A DNA stretch of 64,000 nucleotides from Chromatocurvus sp046260765 (GTDB lineage Bacteria > Pseudomonadota > Gammaproteobacteria > Pseudomonadales > Halieaceae), in NCBI GenBank assembly GCA_046260765.1, contig JBHEOO010000014.1, positions 17,440 through 81,439 of the forward strand, given 5' to 3'. The position numbers were made by a program, and so were the translations under genes. Positions 17,094-26,526 of the stretch are shown piece after piece. The notes beneath the pieces are model-generated. The model was not told where the DNA came from. It searched no databases and was given only the letters and a program-made list of their open reading frames with translations. Every line of letters starts with the position of its first letter. Position 1 is the first letter of the stretch.

Positions 17094-17396
17094 ATGAACA
17101 TCAGAACGCTCATCATTCGATTCGGAATCGGCACTCTGGTTGCGGCGAGTGCGGCAGTATCGGCCACAGACCGGCCACTGGACGCGGCAGCGGCAGAGCT
17201 GCCCACGACATCCAGCAGCTCTGTCAGTGCGGACATCACCGCGCGCCACGAGCAGTTCGTGCCCGATAGTGTTGAGGAATCCCGCAGGGATGCAGCGCGC
17301 GTCAGTAGCGAGCTGCAGCTCGTTGACGATATGACGCGCAAGCTCGAAGATCACCTTGAGCGTCGCCTCGCCTCGCAGCTCAACAAGCTGATCTGA
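17094..17396 (+). CDS. Small secreted protein of unknown function
   Basis: 100 residues with an N-terminal signal peptide (IRTLIIRFGIGTLVAASAAVSA). The mature part is Ser/Thr-rich, then forms a charged, probably coiled-coil C-terminus (DDMTRKLEDHLERRLASQL). I do not recognise a family. It has a possible SD (GGAGAAC) upstream and sits directly behind the GGTAACACTT inverted repeat, suggesting specific regulation. It could be a periplasmic stress peptide; nothing in the sequence decides this. Confidence 0.6.
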   Translation: MNIRTLIIRFGIGTLVAASAAVSATDRPLDAAAAELPTTSSSSVSADITARHEQFVPDSVEESRRDAARVSSELQLVDDMTRKLEDHLERRLASQLNKLI

Positions 17397-17548
17397 GCCT
17401 CGCCAGGTATGCGCCCAGGTTGGTATGAATCCTGGCAGGCTCTGTGCAAAATCCCTGCACGATGTTAGCTTACTGGTGAAAGAGGGACGCGTTTCTACGC
17501 CGGGCCTCTCGCTTCATCAGAATCACAGATCAGGCAGGGAGAGCAGAC

Positions 17549-18841
17549 ATGATTAAACGGGCAATCGCCGCGCTGGTGTTAACGACCAGCGCAGTAACGT
17601 TTGCAGGCGATGACGCCTTGCCTGAATCAGTGCGGGCCGGCGTCGAGGGCGTTGCTGCCAAGGTTGTGGCCTGGCGCCGCGACATTCATGCTAATCCTGA
17701 GCTTGGAAACAGGGAGTTCAGGACCGCGGGCCTGGTTGCCGAACACCTCAAGTCGCTGGGCATGGAGGTGACGACCGGCGTGGCCCATACCGGCGTCGTC
17801 GGCATTCTACGGGGCGGCGACGGGCCTGTGGTTGCACTGCGCGCTGATATGGACGGTTTGCCGGTGACGGAAGAAGTCGATGTGCCCTTTGCATCGACGG
17901 TGCGCACGACCTACAACGGCGAGGAAGTCGGCGTCATGCACGCCTGTGGGCATGACAACCACGTCGCGATCCTCATGGGCGTTGCTGAAGTGCTCGCAGG
18001 CATGGGCGACAGTCTTCCCGGGACCGTCATGTTTCTGTTCCAGCCGGCAGAGGAAGGCGCACCCGACGGCGAGGAAGGCGGCGCGGAACTCATGTTGAAA
18101 GAGGGGGTTTTTGCAGAGATCACCCCCGATGTGGTGTTCGGGCTGCATGTCTGGCCGGCACCTGTCGGGTCTATTTCGACACGTCCCGGCGGCATGATGG
18201 CGTCTTCGGACAGCTTCAAGATCAAGGTGCATGGCAAGCAGACTCATGGCGCAATGCCCTGGGCGGGTGTTGATCCGATTGTCTCTGCAAGCCAGATTGT
18301 AATGGGTCTACAGACCATTGCGTCGCGCCAGCTCGACGCCACCAAAACGCCTTCTATTGTGACGGTAGGTGCGATCCATGGCGGCGTACGTCACAATATT
18401 ATCCCGTCCGATGTTGAAATGGTGGGAACGCTACGGACCTTCGATGCGGAAACCCGCACGCAGATACACGAGCGCGTGACACGCACGGCGGAGACGATCG
18501 CCAGCAGCAGCGGTGCGAGAGCCGAGGTGGATATCAGCCTCGGCTATCCCGTTACGGCAAACGATCCGGCGCTGACCGCGCAAATGCTGCCCACGCTTCA
18601 GCGTGTGGCGGGCGATAAGTACTTTGAATCGCCCCGCGTGACCGGTGCGGAAGATTTTTCTTATTTCGCCGAGGCTGTCCCCGGGCTTTTTCTGTTCCTC
18701 GGCATTGCAGCAGACGACCCTGCCCTGGTGTATCCGAATCACTCGCCGCGCTTCTATGCCGATGAGCGCGCATTGCCGGTGGGTGTGAGGGCACTTACAG
18801 CGCTGACGCTTGACTACATGGCCGCTGATACAGGTTCCTGA
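17549..18841 (+). CDS. Exported M20-family amidohydrolase / metallopeptidase
   Basis: 430 residues with a signal peptide (about 1-19, AALVLTTSAVTFA). The M20D amidohydrolase fold follows: WRRDIHANPELG, the metal-binding MHACGHDNH near residue 130, PAEEG near 170, a dimerisation domain, and HNIIPSDVEMVG. Members hydrolyse N-acyl amino acids or hippurate-like amides with two Zn/Mn ions. Export to the periplasm suggests scavenging. GGGAGA lies upstream of the ATG. It converges on the LysR gene 42 bp away. Confidence 0.9.
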   Translation: MIKRAIAALVLTTSAVTFAGDDALPESVRAGVEGVAAKVVAWRRDIHANPELGNREFRTAGLVAEHLKSLGMEVTTGVAHTGVVGILRGGDGPVVALRADMDGLPVTEEVDVPFASTVRTTYNGEEVGVMHACGHDNHVAILMGVAEVLAGMGDSLPGTVMFLFQPAEEGAPDGEEGGAELMLKEGVFAEITPDVVFGLHVWPAPVGSISTRPGGMMASSDSFKIKVHGKQTHGAMPWAGVDPIVSASQIVMGLQTIASRQLDATKTPSIVTVGAIHGGVRHNIIPSDVEMVGTLRTFDAETRTQIHERVTRTAETIASSSGARAEVDISLGYPVTANDPALTAQMLPTLQRVAGDKYFESPRVTGAEDFSYFAEAVPGLFLFLGIAADDPALVYPNHSPRFYADERALPVGVRALTALTLDYMAADTGS

Positions 18842-18883
18842 ACGATTGAGGCAGTGGTTCAGTGTCAGCGTGGGTGGGCTGTT

Positions 18884-19768
18884 TCACCGTTTGGCATTGA
18901 GCAGAGTCTGCAGCAGCGCCGGCTGCAGCATGCGTTGTGGCGTAATGGCATAGAAGGTCTCAAATACGTCGGGGAGTACCTCGTAAATCTCAAGAACACC
19001 GGCGTCGAGTTCGTCCTGGACCACGATGTCCGGCACCACAGCGAGTATGCCGGAATCCCGCGCCATCAAGCGCAGCATGGCCATATCGTCGACTTCGGCG
19101 TGCGCCACGATGGTGAGGCTCAACTCCTCGCACATGAGATTGAACTGGTTACGGATGTCGCTGCTCGGGCCTGGGAGAAGAACCCGTTCGCCCTGCAAGT
19201 CTTCTGGCCAGCGGAAGGCGCGTTTTTTTTTGCGCGGTGGGCCTACCAGGCAAACGCGCTGCCTCGAAATCCGTTTGCAGCGCAGGGCGCCCGTTTCCAG
19301 CGACGTTAACGACCGGTTTGACAACACAAGGTCGAGCTTGTGCACGCGCAGACGCTGAATCAGGTCCTCGAAGCCTGCCGACTGGTGGACAATATTGATC
19401 TGCTCGAGACGCAGTATGGGCTTCAGGAAGTTTTCCTGGAAATTCCGCGATAGCGTGGACACCGAACCGATGCGTAGCCGCTGGATGTTCCTGGCGTCAG
19501 CGCCCTCTACCGCCGCCAGGAGTTCATCACCGAGATCGAAGATATTCTCCGCGTATCCCATCACCAGATTGCCGAATACGGTCAGTTGCAGTCTGCGTCC
19601 CTCGCGGAGAAAAAGCGCCTGCCCAAGGCTGTCCTCTAATTTCCTGATCTGCAAAGACAGGGCGGACTGTGAGATGTGAAGCTTCTCCGCCGCGCGGGTG
19701 AGATGCTGCTCTTTGGCCACTTCCCAGAAATAGTAAAGGTGATGAAAGTTCAGTTCGCGCTTTTCCAT
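18884..19768 (-). CDS. LysR-family transcriptional regulator, NhaR-like
   Basis: 294 residues. The N-terminal winged helix opens ELNFHHLYYFWEVAKEQHLTRAAEKL, closely resembling NhaR, and is followed by an HTH (SQSALSLQIRKLE) and a LysR substrate-binding domain. NhaR activates Na+/H+ antiporter genes in other bacteria, but no antiporter is in this window, so its targets are unknown. The ATG at 19768 is preferred over an in-frame TTG at 19789. A 9 bp-armed palindrome 20 bp upstream is a candidate autoregulatory site. Confidence 0.88.
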   Translation of the reverse strand: MEKRELNFHHLYYFWEVAKEQHLTRAAEKLHISQSALSLQIRKLEDSLGQALFLREGRRLQLTVFGNLVMGYAENIFDLGDELLAAVEGADARNIQRLRIGSVSTLSRNFQENFLKPILRLEQINIVHQSAGFEDLIQRLRVHKLDLVLSNRSLTSLETGALRCKRISRQRVCLVGPPRKKKRAFRWPEDLQGERVLLPGPSSDIRNQFNLMCEELSLTIVAHAEVDDMAMLRLMARDSGILAVVPDIVVQDELDAGVLEIYEVLPDVFETFYAITPQRMLQPALLQTLLNAKR

Positions 19769-19788
19769 GATATTTATAATAAAGAACA

Positions 19789-19813
19789 ATTAAAATATAA
19801 GTTCTATTTTAAT
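19789..19813. promoter_or_regulatory. 25 bp AT-only palindrome upstream of the LysR gene
   Basis: ATTAAAATA (19789-19797) and TATTTTAAT (19805-19813) are perfect inverted arms around a 7 nt spacer. It lies 20 bp before the regulator start and is strikingly AT-rich for this genome. LysR proteins bind T-N11-A dyads and usually autoregulate, so this is a likely operator, possibly overlapping the promoter. Confidence 0.6.
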
Positions 19814-19834
19814 AACGATCTCAGGTGTTGCAAG

Positions 19835-19892
19835 CTCTGGGCACTCCACACTCTGCGCACTAAACTCTGCGCACTAAATTCTGCCCACTCAA
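19835..19892. repeat. About four copies of a 14 bp tandem repeat
   Basis: CTCTGCGCACTAAA occurs exactly at 19851-19864 and 19865-19878. A diverged copy TTCTGCCCACTCAA follows at 19879-19892 and a 16 bp variant precedes at 19835-19850. It lies in the 289 bp region between the LysR gene and the DUF2254 gene. Confidence 0.85.
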
Positions 19893-20057
19893 CTGGGTCT
19901 ATCTGTTCCGGACAGCGGCACCGCAGCCCGTATGGCGGCCGGTCTATGCACCTCGCAAAATGTTCATGGACTTACCAGATGGCGTCTCAGCCCGGCGTAT
20001 ACACCGCCCATGAAACGGCGGATGATCGCATGCGTCGTCGGTGGGAAGGGGTTGGTG

Positions 20058-21410
20058 ATGAATGCAACATTGCTCAAGCTGTGGGGGCGCCTACAGAGCA
20101 GTTTCTGGTTCCTGCCATTCCTGATGGCGCTGGGCGCGGGTCTGCTGGCGATTGCGCTGGTTATGCTGGACGAAGCCTGGGGCAACGCGTGGCTGAAGAC
20201 ACAGCCCTGGGCGCGAGGCTGGATGTACGGTGGCGACGCGGACGGTGCCAGTGATGTGCTGGGCATCATTGCCGGCTCCATGATCGCGATGGCGGGTGTG
20301 GTTTTCTCGATGACGCTTGTTGCACTGTCTCTGGCGTCATCGCAGTTTGGGCCGCGGTTGCTGCGCAATTTTATGCGCGATCGGGTAAATCAGGCCGTGC
20401 TGGGTACCTTTATTTCAACGTTTCTTTACAGCCTGCTGGTGTTGCGCTCCATCCGCCACGCCGACGCTGCCGAATTCGTTCCACACCTCTCGGTCAGCGT
20501 GAGCGTCTTATTCGCCTTACTGAGTCTCGGTGTGTTCATTTACTTCATCCACCACGTGGCCGTGTCCATTCAGGGCAACGAAATTGTGGCACGTGTGGGC
20601 TCTGAACTCCTGTGCTGTATTGACAACATGGCCTTGAACGAGCGGTGGGAGTCCGTGTCGCGTGATAATGGCGACGGAGAGTCTCATCCCGCAGGACACC
20701 GGGAAAATGGTGGAGAGCCGGGACAGGTACTGTGTCAGACCGACGGTTATTTGCAGATTATTGACAGAGATACCTTACTGGCGCTCGCGGTGCGCACGGA
20801 TACCGTGATGGAGGTTGTGTGTCGCCCCGGACACTATGCTATAAGCGACATACCCATTGTGCTGATCTGGCCTTCGGCGGCTCTGGACAGTGGGCTGGAA
20901 AAGGAAGTTCGCGAAGCATTTGCGTTCGGTAATCAGCGGACATCGGCGCAGGATATTGAATTCCCCCTCGATCAGCTTGTTGAAGTCGCCGTCCGGGCGC
21001 TGTCTCCGGGAATCAACGATCCCTTTACCGCGATCAACTGCGTGGATCGACTCGGGTCGGCGCTTGCTAGATTGGCACGAATTGATCTCGCTTCGCCGGA
21101 CTGCTGCGACGATTCGGGAAAGAAACGCGTGCACATTCCGGCCTTTCGCTTCCCGGCTATGCTCGATGCAGCGTGCGACCCTATTCGACAGAATGCCCGA
21201 TCGAGCCCGCCCGTTTCCATCCGACTGCTTGAGGTGCTGCAGGTGATCGCATCTGCCGCATCGAAGTGTGAGGACCGGCAGGCTATCGCGCGCCAGGCGC
21301 GTATGATTGCCCGCGGCGTCAGCGAGGACCTGCTGGAAGAGAATGACCGCGATGCTGTTGATGGGCGTCTGCAGGCTGTACTCGGCGCACTCGCTCAGCC
21401 CTCCACGTGA
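20058..21410 (+). CDS. DUF2254 membrane protein
   Basis: 450 residues. The N-terminal ~190 residues carry about four membrane helices, with the conserved MAGVVFSMTLVALSLASSQFGPRLLRNFM segment characteristic of DUF2254. The C-terminal part is a soluble domain with VAVRALSPGINDPFTA, the other family signature. Function is unknown; I see no catalytic motif. The ATG at 20058 follows AAGGGG; the frame is open further upstream but overlaps the repeat region. The 3' end overlaps the convergent glutaredoxin gene by 16 bp. Confidence 0.87.
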   Translation: MNATLLKLWGRLQSSFWFLPFLMALGAGLLAIALVMLDEAWGNAWLKTQPWARGWMYGGDADGASDVLGIIAGSMIAMAGVVFSMTLVALSLASSQFGPRLLRNFMRDRVNQAVLGTFISTFLYSLLVLRSIRHADAAEFVPHLSVSVSVLFALLSLGVFIYFIHHVAVSIQGNEIVARVGSELLCCIDNMALNERWESVSRDNGDGESHPAGHRENGGEPGQVLCQTDGYLQIIDRDTLLALAVRTDTVMEVVCRPGHYAISDIPIVLIWPSAALDSGLEKEVREAFAFGNQRTSAQDIEFPLDQLVEVAVRALSPGINDPFTAINCVDRLGSALARLARIDLASPDCCDDSGKKRVHIPAFRFPAMLDAACDPIRQNARSSPPVSIRLLEVLQVIASAASKCEDRQAIARQARMIARGVSEDLLEENDRDAVDGRLQAVLGALAQPST

Positions 21411-21703
21411 TCCGGCTCAAAGCGTTTTCGCAGCCAGGCGTTAATATCCGCTGATTCGTACAGCCATTCGTCGTCATCACCTTCATGCGCAATTCGCAGA
21501 CAGGGTACGGTGACGCGACCACCACCGGCCGCCAGCGCCGCCCGGTGCTCTGGATCGTTCTGGGCATCGCGCAGCTCTACCGTAACGCCGAGGCGCGCAA
21601 GCTCTTTGCGCACGCGAATGCAGAATGGGCAACTGCGGAACTGGTACAGGGCCAGCTGTGACGCCGCGTTGTCGACAGCTGCCTGTGCATCGTTGTCATG
21701 CAT
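21395..21703 (-). CDS. Glutaredoxin-like protein (GST N-domain type), conserved N-terminal extension upstream of the ATG
   Basis: The ATG-initiated product is 102 residues with the redox motif CPFC (Cys25, Cys28) in LALYQFRSCPFCIRVRKEL and the cis-Pro VPCLR. The same frame stays open upstream to the acetyl-CoA hydrolase stop. It encodes a basic-hydrophobic helix (LLRTFFRTLRLLLTPFVLLYEKL) that I recall as the normal N-terminus of homologues in Pseudomonas-like bacteria. No ATG, GTG or TTG exists in that extension. AGGAG (21820-21824 on the complement) is 8 nt before an in-frame ATC at 21811-21809, so initiation may be non-canonical. A membrane-anchored thiol reductase is likely. Confidence 0.82.
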   Translation of the reverse strand: MHDNDAQAAVDNAASQLALYQFRSCPFCIRVRKELARLGVTVELRDAQNDPEHRAALAAGGGRVTVPCLRIAHEGDDDEWLYESADINAWLRKRFEPDHVEG

Positions 21704-21801
21704 TACAGGCTGCGGTGTTGTGAGCTTTTCGTACAGTAAAACGAAGGGCGTGAGCAGCAGGCGCAGCGTGCGGAAAAAAGTGCGTAAAAGAGTGCGAGTG
21801 A

Positions 21802-23724
21802 TTACGTGGATGTGGGTGTCTCCTGTTCAAGTACTGCCAGTAGCAACGCTCTGGTCACGTGCTCTCTGACATTGTGTGGGCTACTTAGTTGCATACGCGC
21901 CAGACTGGCATTGGTTCTCTCGTCCGGCGTTCGACGCCAGCCCCGAAAAGCCAGTTTAGCCAGTCCGAGGCGGCTGCCGGCCTGCTCCGAGAGCAGGGAC
22001 AAGCCCTGTGCCAGGTGCTCCTCTTCAGGGGTCAGGCCGCTGCCCAGGGGAAACGCTGGTAGATGATCTGTCGCTGGTGACAGTGCGGCGGCGACCCGCT
22101 CGGGCGTGTTGTTTCGATATATGTTGTCGATTTCCTGGTTTGCGGGTACTTTGCCCGCGGCCCTGGCTGACGCCAGCAAGCCGGGCTGGAAGCGCGAGTC
22201 GGCGATATTCAGCATGGCGAGAATAACGTCGGCATCGGACTTATCCCTGAGATCCGCGACACCGTACTCTGTCACCACGATGTCGCGCAAATGGCGGGGT
22301 ATTGTCGTGTGTCCGTACTGCCAGCAGATGTTCGACTGCACCTTGCCTTTGTGGGTGCGCGTTGCTGGCAGGGCGATTATCGAGCGCGCATCCGGCAGCG
22401 CAAAGGCCTGTGCAATAAAGTTGTACTGTCCGCCCACGCCGCTGACAACCTGAGCGTCTTCCAGTCCGTCGGAAACAACGGCCCCGGCCATCGTTACCAT
22501 CATCGCACTGTTGATAAAGCGTGCCTTGCATCGTGCCGCGCGTTTACCGGATTCGGTGGCGTATTCGTTCAGCGGCTGACCCAGCAGACAGGTGTGTGGT
22601 CCGCGCTCATACAGCTCATTGATAAACGACACAGGCATCATGGCGATCTGGTCACGTTGGTCGGGTTCAAGCCGCTCAAGCAGTTCGTAGAAAACGGGAC
22701 TGCCGAGGAAAAATCCAGCGTGGATGGAAACCCCGCCTACCTTCCGCCTGACAATGCCGGCGAGCATGAGTGCAAGAAAGCCCTCAACCAGCATTTCCGT
22801 GAGCCCGTAAAGCCCGACATCAAAGGTTTTCCGGCTTTCAAATAGGGGTGCAGGCCGCGGTCCATGCAGGCGGTCAAGACAGCGCTGGAAAACGCGATTG
22901 TCACGCTGCCGCAGAATCAGTGCGTGGGCGATGGCATCGCCGATCGAGCCAATGCCTATCTGCAGCGTTCCGGCATCGGCCACCAGTGCGGCTGCGTGCA
23001 GTGCGATGGCATGATCGGTGACTGCAACGGGCTTGTGTGGTGGCGTATACAGCGGAAATTCGCAGTCGGGGCTGTCCAGAACCAGATCAAAATCTCCGTG
23101 CTCACGCAGTGCGGCACCACCCAGAAACGGCAGCCGCCGGTTGATCTGCCCGACACTCAGGAAATCACATTTTCCCGCGCGTCGCAGGTCGAGCAGGTCG
23201 GCACTGATGTCCGGATTGCAGCTGAGGCTGTAAGTGCTGTCGCCGTCATTCTTTTCCGGCACGGCGACCAGCTGCAGCAGCAGGTTCATGCCCTCGCGCA
23301 GCATGGCATCGAGCGCGTGCGTGTAGTTGATGGAGGCGTAGGACTGCTGCGCTGCCGGCACACCGAGCCACGCACCCGGCCGCAGAAAAAACTCGACCAC
23401 GCGGATGTTGTCGGGGAGGTCATTATTGCGCTGCGCGGTAGCGTAGGCCAGCGGTGGGTAGGCGCTGAAAAGGCGCTCGGATACGGGCGCGAGGAAGCGA
23501 TGCTCCAGGTCACTGCGCGCGGTCGGCGCCTCCAGGGTCAGTGCCGTGAAAATGGTCAGGGAGAGCGCGCTGTCTGCCTGCGCCCTGCGGAACAGGGCGT
23601 TGACAATGTGGTTGGCCTTGCCAAGCCCCAGAGGCAGGCCGGCGACGATATGCGTGCCGACGCGTGAGACGATTTCGTCTACCAGCGTCTCGCAGTTGCT
23701 GTGGACTGCGGCAGGGGCATTCAT
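21802..23724 (-). CDS. Acetyl-CoA hydrolase/transferase family protein
   Basis: 640 residues, longer than typical members (about 500) because of an extra C-terminal segment of about 100 residues. The C-terminal acetyl-CoA hydrolase/transferase domain shows VVSGVGGQYNF, the GKVQSNICWQYGHTTIPRHLRDIVVTEYG region and GVADLRDKSD. IGIGSIGDAIAHAL matches the family turn. Catalysis is by CoA transfer or thioester hydrolysis; the physiological acyl-CoA cannot be read. It is followed at zero spacing by the glutaredoxin extension and preceded 36 bp upstream by the AGCS symporter stop. Confidence 0.85.
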   Translation of the reverse strand: MNAPAAVHSNCETLVDEIVSRVGTHIVAGLPLGLGKANHIVNALFRRAQADSALSLTIFTALTLEAPTARSDLEHRFLAPVSERLFSAYPPLAYATAQRNNDLPDNIRVVEFFLRPGAWLGVPAAQQSYASINYTHALDAMLREGMNLLLQLVAVPEKNDGDSTYSLSCNPDISADLLDLRRAGKCDFLSVGQINRRLPFLGGAALREHGDFDLVLDSPDCEFPLYTPPHKPVAVTDHAIALHAAALVADAGTLQIGIGSIGDAIAHALILRQRDNRVFQRCLDRLHGPRPAPLFESRKTFDVGLYGLTEMLVEGFLALMLAGIVRRKVGGVSIHAGFFLGSPVFYELLERLEPDQRDQIAMMPVSFINELYERGPHTCLLGQPLNEYATESGKRAARCKARFINSAMMVTMAGAVVSDGLEDAQVVSGVGGQYNFIAQAFALPDARSIIALPATRTHKGKVQSNICWQYGHTTIPRHLRDIVVTEYGVADLRDKSDADVILAMLNIADSRFQPGLLASARAAGKVPANQEIDNIYRNNTPERVAAALSPATDHLPAFPLGSGLTPEEEHLAQGLSLLSEQAGSRLGLAKLAFRGWRRTPDERTNASLARMQLSSPHNVREHVTRALLLAVLEQETPTST

Positions 23725-23760
23725 GTCGTCAGCTGGCTCCCGGCGTCTGATGTGTCAGTT

Positions 23761-25161
23761 CTATGGTACGCCCTTGTGGCTCAGTTGCTCCAGTTCAGTG
23801 CGGTGGCGAGCGAAATACTTCTGCGCGGCGCGATTGACGTGGGGCGCGAGCAGCAATGCCGAGGTCATTGTCGGGATCGCCATGGTGGCGTACATGCCAT
23901 CCATCAGGCCGACCACGGTTTCCAGCGTGACCACGGAGCCGACCACCACCAGTACGCTGTATATCCAGACATAGTAATGCTGGTGCTGTGCGCCGATCAG
24001 AAAGCCAAGACATTTGCTGCCGTAGTACCAGAAACTCAGCACGGTACTCACCGAAAGCAGGATCACCACGAAGGTCAGGGCATAGGCGCCAAACCCAGGG
24101 AAGGCGGATTCGAAGGCCTGGGCGGTCAAGGTGACGCCGCCGATATCGCCATCGGCCTGCCATACGCCGGTTACGAGAATAGCCAGGGCCGTGCAGCTGC
24201 AGACAATGAGTGTATCGATGACGGGGCCCAGCATGGCGACGAGACCCTCGCGAATCGGTTCCTCCGTTTTTGCGGCGCCGTGCGCCATCGACTCGGTGCC
24301 GATACCCGCCTCATTGGAGAAGGCACCTCGACGAACGCCCATGAGTATGACCGCGCCAATGGCACCGCCCGCGGCAGCCTCACCGCTGAAGGCATCAGAG
24401 AATATAAGTGCGAATGCCGCCGGGATCTCGCTGGCATAACGGACGAGCAGGGCGGCGGTCAGAAGCAGGTAGCAGATCACCATGGTCGGCACCAGCTTCG
24501 CCGTCACCTTCCCCACCCGTTTTATGTGTCCAAGGATCACCATAAGGACCAGTCCTGCCACCATCACGCCGACGCTGAAATCGAACACGAAATGCGAGTC
24601 CGGTGTGGCAAGCCCTGCGGGGTAGCCGATTACATCGCGCAGGATCTGCACCAGCTGGTTGACCTGAAAGACCGGCAGCGTGCCGAACATGCCGGCGATG
24701 GCAAAGAGCACGGCCAGAGGCATCCAGCGCCGCCCCAGCCCTTCCCGCACCACGTACATCGGGCCGCCCTGCAGCTGACCCAGGCTGTCGGTGCCCCGGA
24801 ACATGACGGCGAGTGAACAGGTGTAGAACTTGGTAGCGACGCCGATGATCGCCGTCACCCACATCCAGAAAATGGCACCCGGACCGCCCATGGTGATGGC
24901 GAGTGCAACACCGGCAATGTTACCCAGCCCCAGCGTTCCCGAGAGGGCCGTGCTCAGGGCCTGCGCGTGGGTGATATCGCCAGCGTCGCTTTCCCGATCA
25001 AAACGCCCGGTCAGTATCATCAGTGCGTGGCTGAAGTGCCGATAAGGTATGCCCCGTGAGTAAAGGGCGAAAAACAGTCCACCACCGACGAGGAGTATGA
25101 CCAGCGGCGTGCCCCACATGATGTTGGCAAACCGGGTGAACAGAATTTCAAGGTCTTTCAT
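23761..25161 (-). CDS. Alanine/glycine:cation symporter (AGCS family)
   Basis: 466 residues with about 11 membrane helices. Family signatures include GTLGLGNIAGVALAITMGGPGAIFWMW, GGPMYVVREGLGRRW and RRGAFSNEAGIGTESMAHGAA. It imports alanine or glycine with Na+ (or H+). It is likely transcribed with the DUF2058 gene downstream (13 bp gap) or independently; the start is the ATG at 25161 with weak SD context. Confidence 0.92.
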   Translation of the reverse strand: MKDLEILFTRFANIMWGTPLVILLVGGGLFFALYSRGIPYRHFSHALMILTGRFDRESDAGDITHAQALSTALSGTLGLGNIAGVALAITMGGPGAIFWMWVTAIIGVATKFYTCSLAVMFRGTDSLGQLQGGPMYVVREGLGRRWMPLAVLFAIAGMFGTLPVFQVNQLVQILRDVIGYPAGLATPDSHFVFDFSVGVMVAGLVLMVILGHIKRVGKVTAKLVPTMVICYLLLTAALLVRYASEIPAAFALIFSDAFSGEAAAGGAIGAVILMGVRRGAFSNEAGIGTESMAHGAAKTEEPIREGLVAMLGPVIDTLIVCSCTALAILVTGVWQADGDIGGVTLTAQAFESAFPGFGAYALTFVVILLSVSTVLSFWYYGSKCLGFLIGAQHQHYYVWIYSVLVVVGSVVTLETVVGLMDGMYATMAIPTMTSALLLAPHVNRAAQKYFARHRTELEQLSHKGVP

Positions 25162-25174
25162 ACGAGGCTCCCCG

Positions 25175-25723
25175 TTACCACATCAGGTCGTCGGGGATGT
25201 CGTAATCCTTGTACCAGTCCTGTTCTTCCGCCGAGAGGCCGCTGTCGCCGGATTCCTGACAGAATATAATGCGGCCGCTGTCGCGCTCTGCGATCTTGCG
25301 GGCGACCGGTGCGGGCACCAGCTCATGTCCGTCTCCGATACGCGCAATGGCCAGGTTGCCGGCGGAAAGCTGCTTTTGCTGCATGGCTGTCACATACAGC
25401 TTCTTTACCTTTTTACCGTCAGTGAAGTTGAAGCCGATAGAGCCACCGGCGCGCGCTATCCGGTGATTCTCGATCAGCTGTCGAATCTGGGCGTTGACGG
25501 CCTTGCGCTGTGCATCGGCATTGCGTGCTTCGTTCAGCTCCCGTGCACGGCGTGCCTTGTCGGCCAGCGCTTCCTGGGCCGCTACCTTGTTTTCGTCGAC
25601 GAGCTCCACGCCCGCCTTGCGTGCCACGCGGTTGTCCTTGCGTTTCGCTTTCTCCAGCTGCTTTGCTTTCCTGGCATCCGCCAATCCGGCGTTGAGCAAC
25701 TGGTCCTGCAGAGAGCCTGCCAT
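25175..25723 (-). CDS. DUF2058 (YaiL-like) nucleic-acid-associated protein
   Basis: 182 residues, opening AGSLQDQLLNAGLADARKAKQLEKAKRK, the basic coiled N-terminus of the DUF2058/YaiL family. A long charged helix and a small C-terminal domain (DGKKVKKLYVT...GDGHELVPAPVARKI) follow. YaiL is described as nucleoprotein/polynucleotide-associated; the exact role is unsettled. I start at the ATG at 25723; the 18 residues before it are not family-like. Confidence 0.85.
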   Translation of the reverse strand: MAGSLQDQLLNAGLADARKAKQLEKAKRKDNRVARKAGVELVDENKVAAQEALADKARRARELNEARNADAQRKAVNAQIRQLIENHRIARAGGSIGFNFTDGKKVKKLYVTAMQQKQLSAGNLAIARIGDGHELVPAPVARKIAERDSGRIIFCQESGDSGLSAEEQDWYKDYDIPDDLMW

Positions 25724-26072
25724 GACGTCAGCCTGTGGTTGATTCGGAAAATTCGGCGCCAATAAACTGCACCGCATGATGTCTGCTGAAGCTACAGCAC
25801 CGGCGTAGTTTATGCCGGAGTTTGCATAGGAAGCAAAGTAGAAAAGGCAGTTGATTCATCTGCGGCCGCCGCGATCAACGCTCGCGGTAGATGTCGTGAT
25901 CAGCCTGGCGAACAGCAGTGAACTGCCCAGCGGCTATTCACCTTTTTGGGGCGGGCAGAAAAGCGCTAGACTTCCCTATAAAATCGGAGCTTTGGCAGGT
26001 CGCCCCTTTTCAGACCGACCTCCCGGCAGGTTCGCCCCTCGAACGGCAACACAGGACAAGACAGGACGGGAT

Positions 26073-26498
26073 ATGGACGATTTTGCAAAACGGTATACGC
26101 TGATTCTTGTTGCCGTCGCTGTGCTTGGACTTGCGTGGTGGTTTTTCAGTCGCGATACCCTTGGGGGTGATATCAACGCCATGCTTGAGCATGATGCGGA
26201 GCTTGCCGGGTATCCCTACACTTTCCGCGTTATCAGCGTCGAAGAGGGTGTGGCGACGGTAAGCAGCCCGCGATCCGCCCAGGTTTCGGTCATTCAGTTC
26301 CTGCGCACGGCTTTTCCCGATCTCGCCGACATGCCGGTCGATCATCCCGAGATGATGGCCGCCCAGGAGAAACTGGTGTCGATGCAGTCAAGGGCGGCGG
26401 AAATCATCACAGCAAGCCCGGAGGTTAGCGCCATCCAGTGGCAAATCGATGAAAAGTGGTACGCAAGCCGCGGTGCCTACATCGATATCGCCCGCTAG
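26073..26498 (+). CDS. Conserved small membrane-anchored protein, unknown function
   Basis: 141 residues. One N-terminal helix (YTLILVAVAVLGLAWWFF) anchors a small soluble domain with a beta-rich part (GYPYTFRVISVEEGVATVSSPRS) and a helical C-terminus. Its look is that of a conserved proteobacterial hypothetical, but I cannot name a family. It starts at the ATG at 26073, 8 bp after a GGACGGG stretch. It is convergent with the MFS gene, 28 bp away. Confidence 0.7.
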   Translation: MDDFAKRYTLILVAVAVLGLAWWFFSRDTLGGDINAMLEHDAELAGYPYTFRVISVEEGVATVSSPRSAQVSVIQFLRTAFPDLADMPVDHPEMMAAQEKLVSMQSRAAEIITASPEVSAIQWQIDEKWYASRGAYIDIAR

Positions 26499-26526
26499 CG
26501 AGGCACGCGTCACGTTCGGTAGCGCG

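Noticed and set aside
22864..23667. 267-codon frame opposite the acetyl-CoA hydrolase
   Set aside because: Antisense shadow; the hydrolase has clear motifs.
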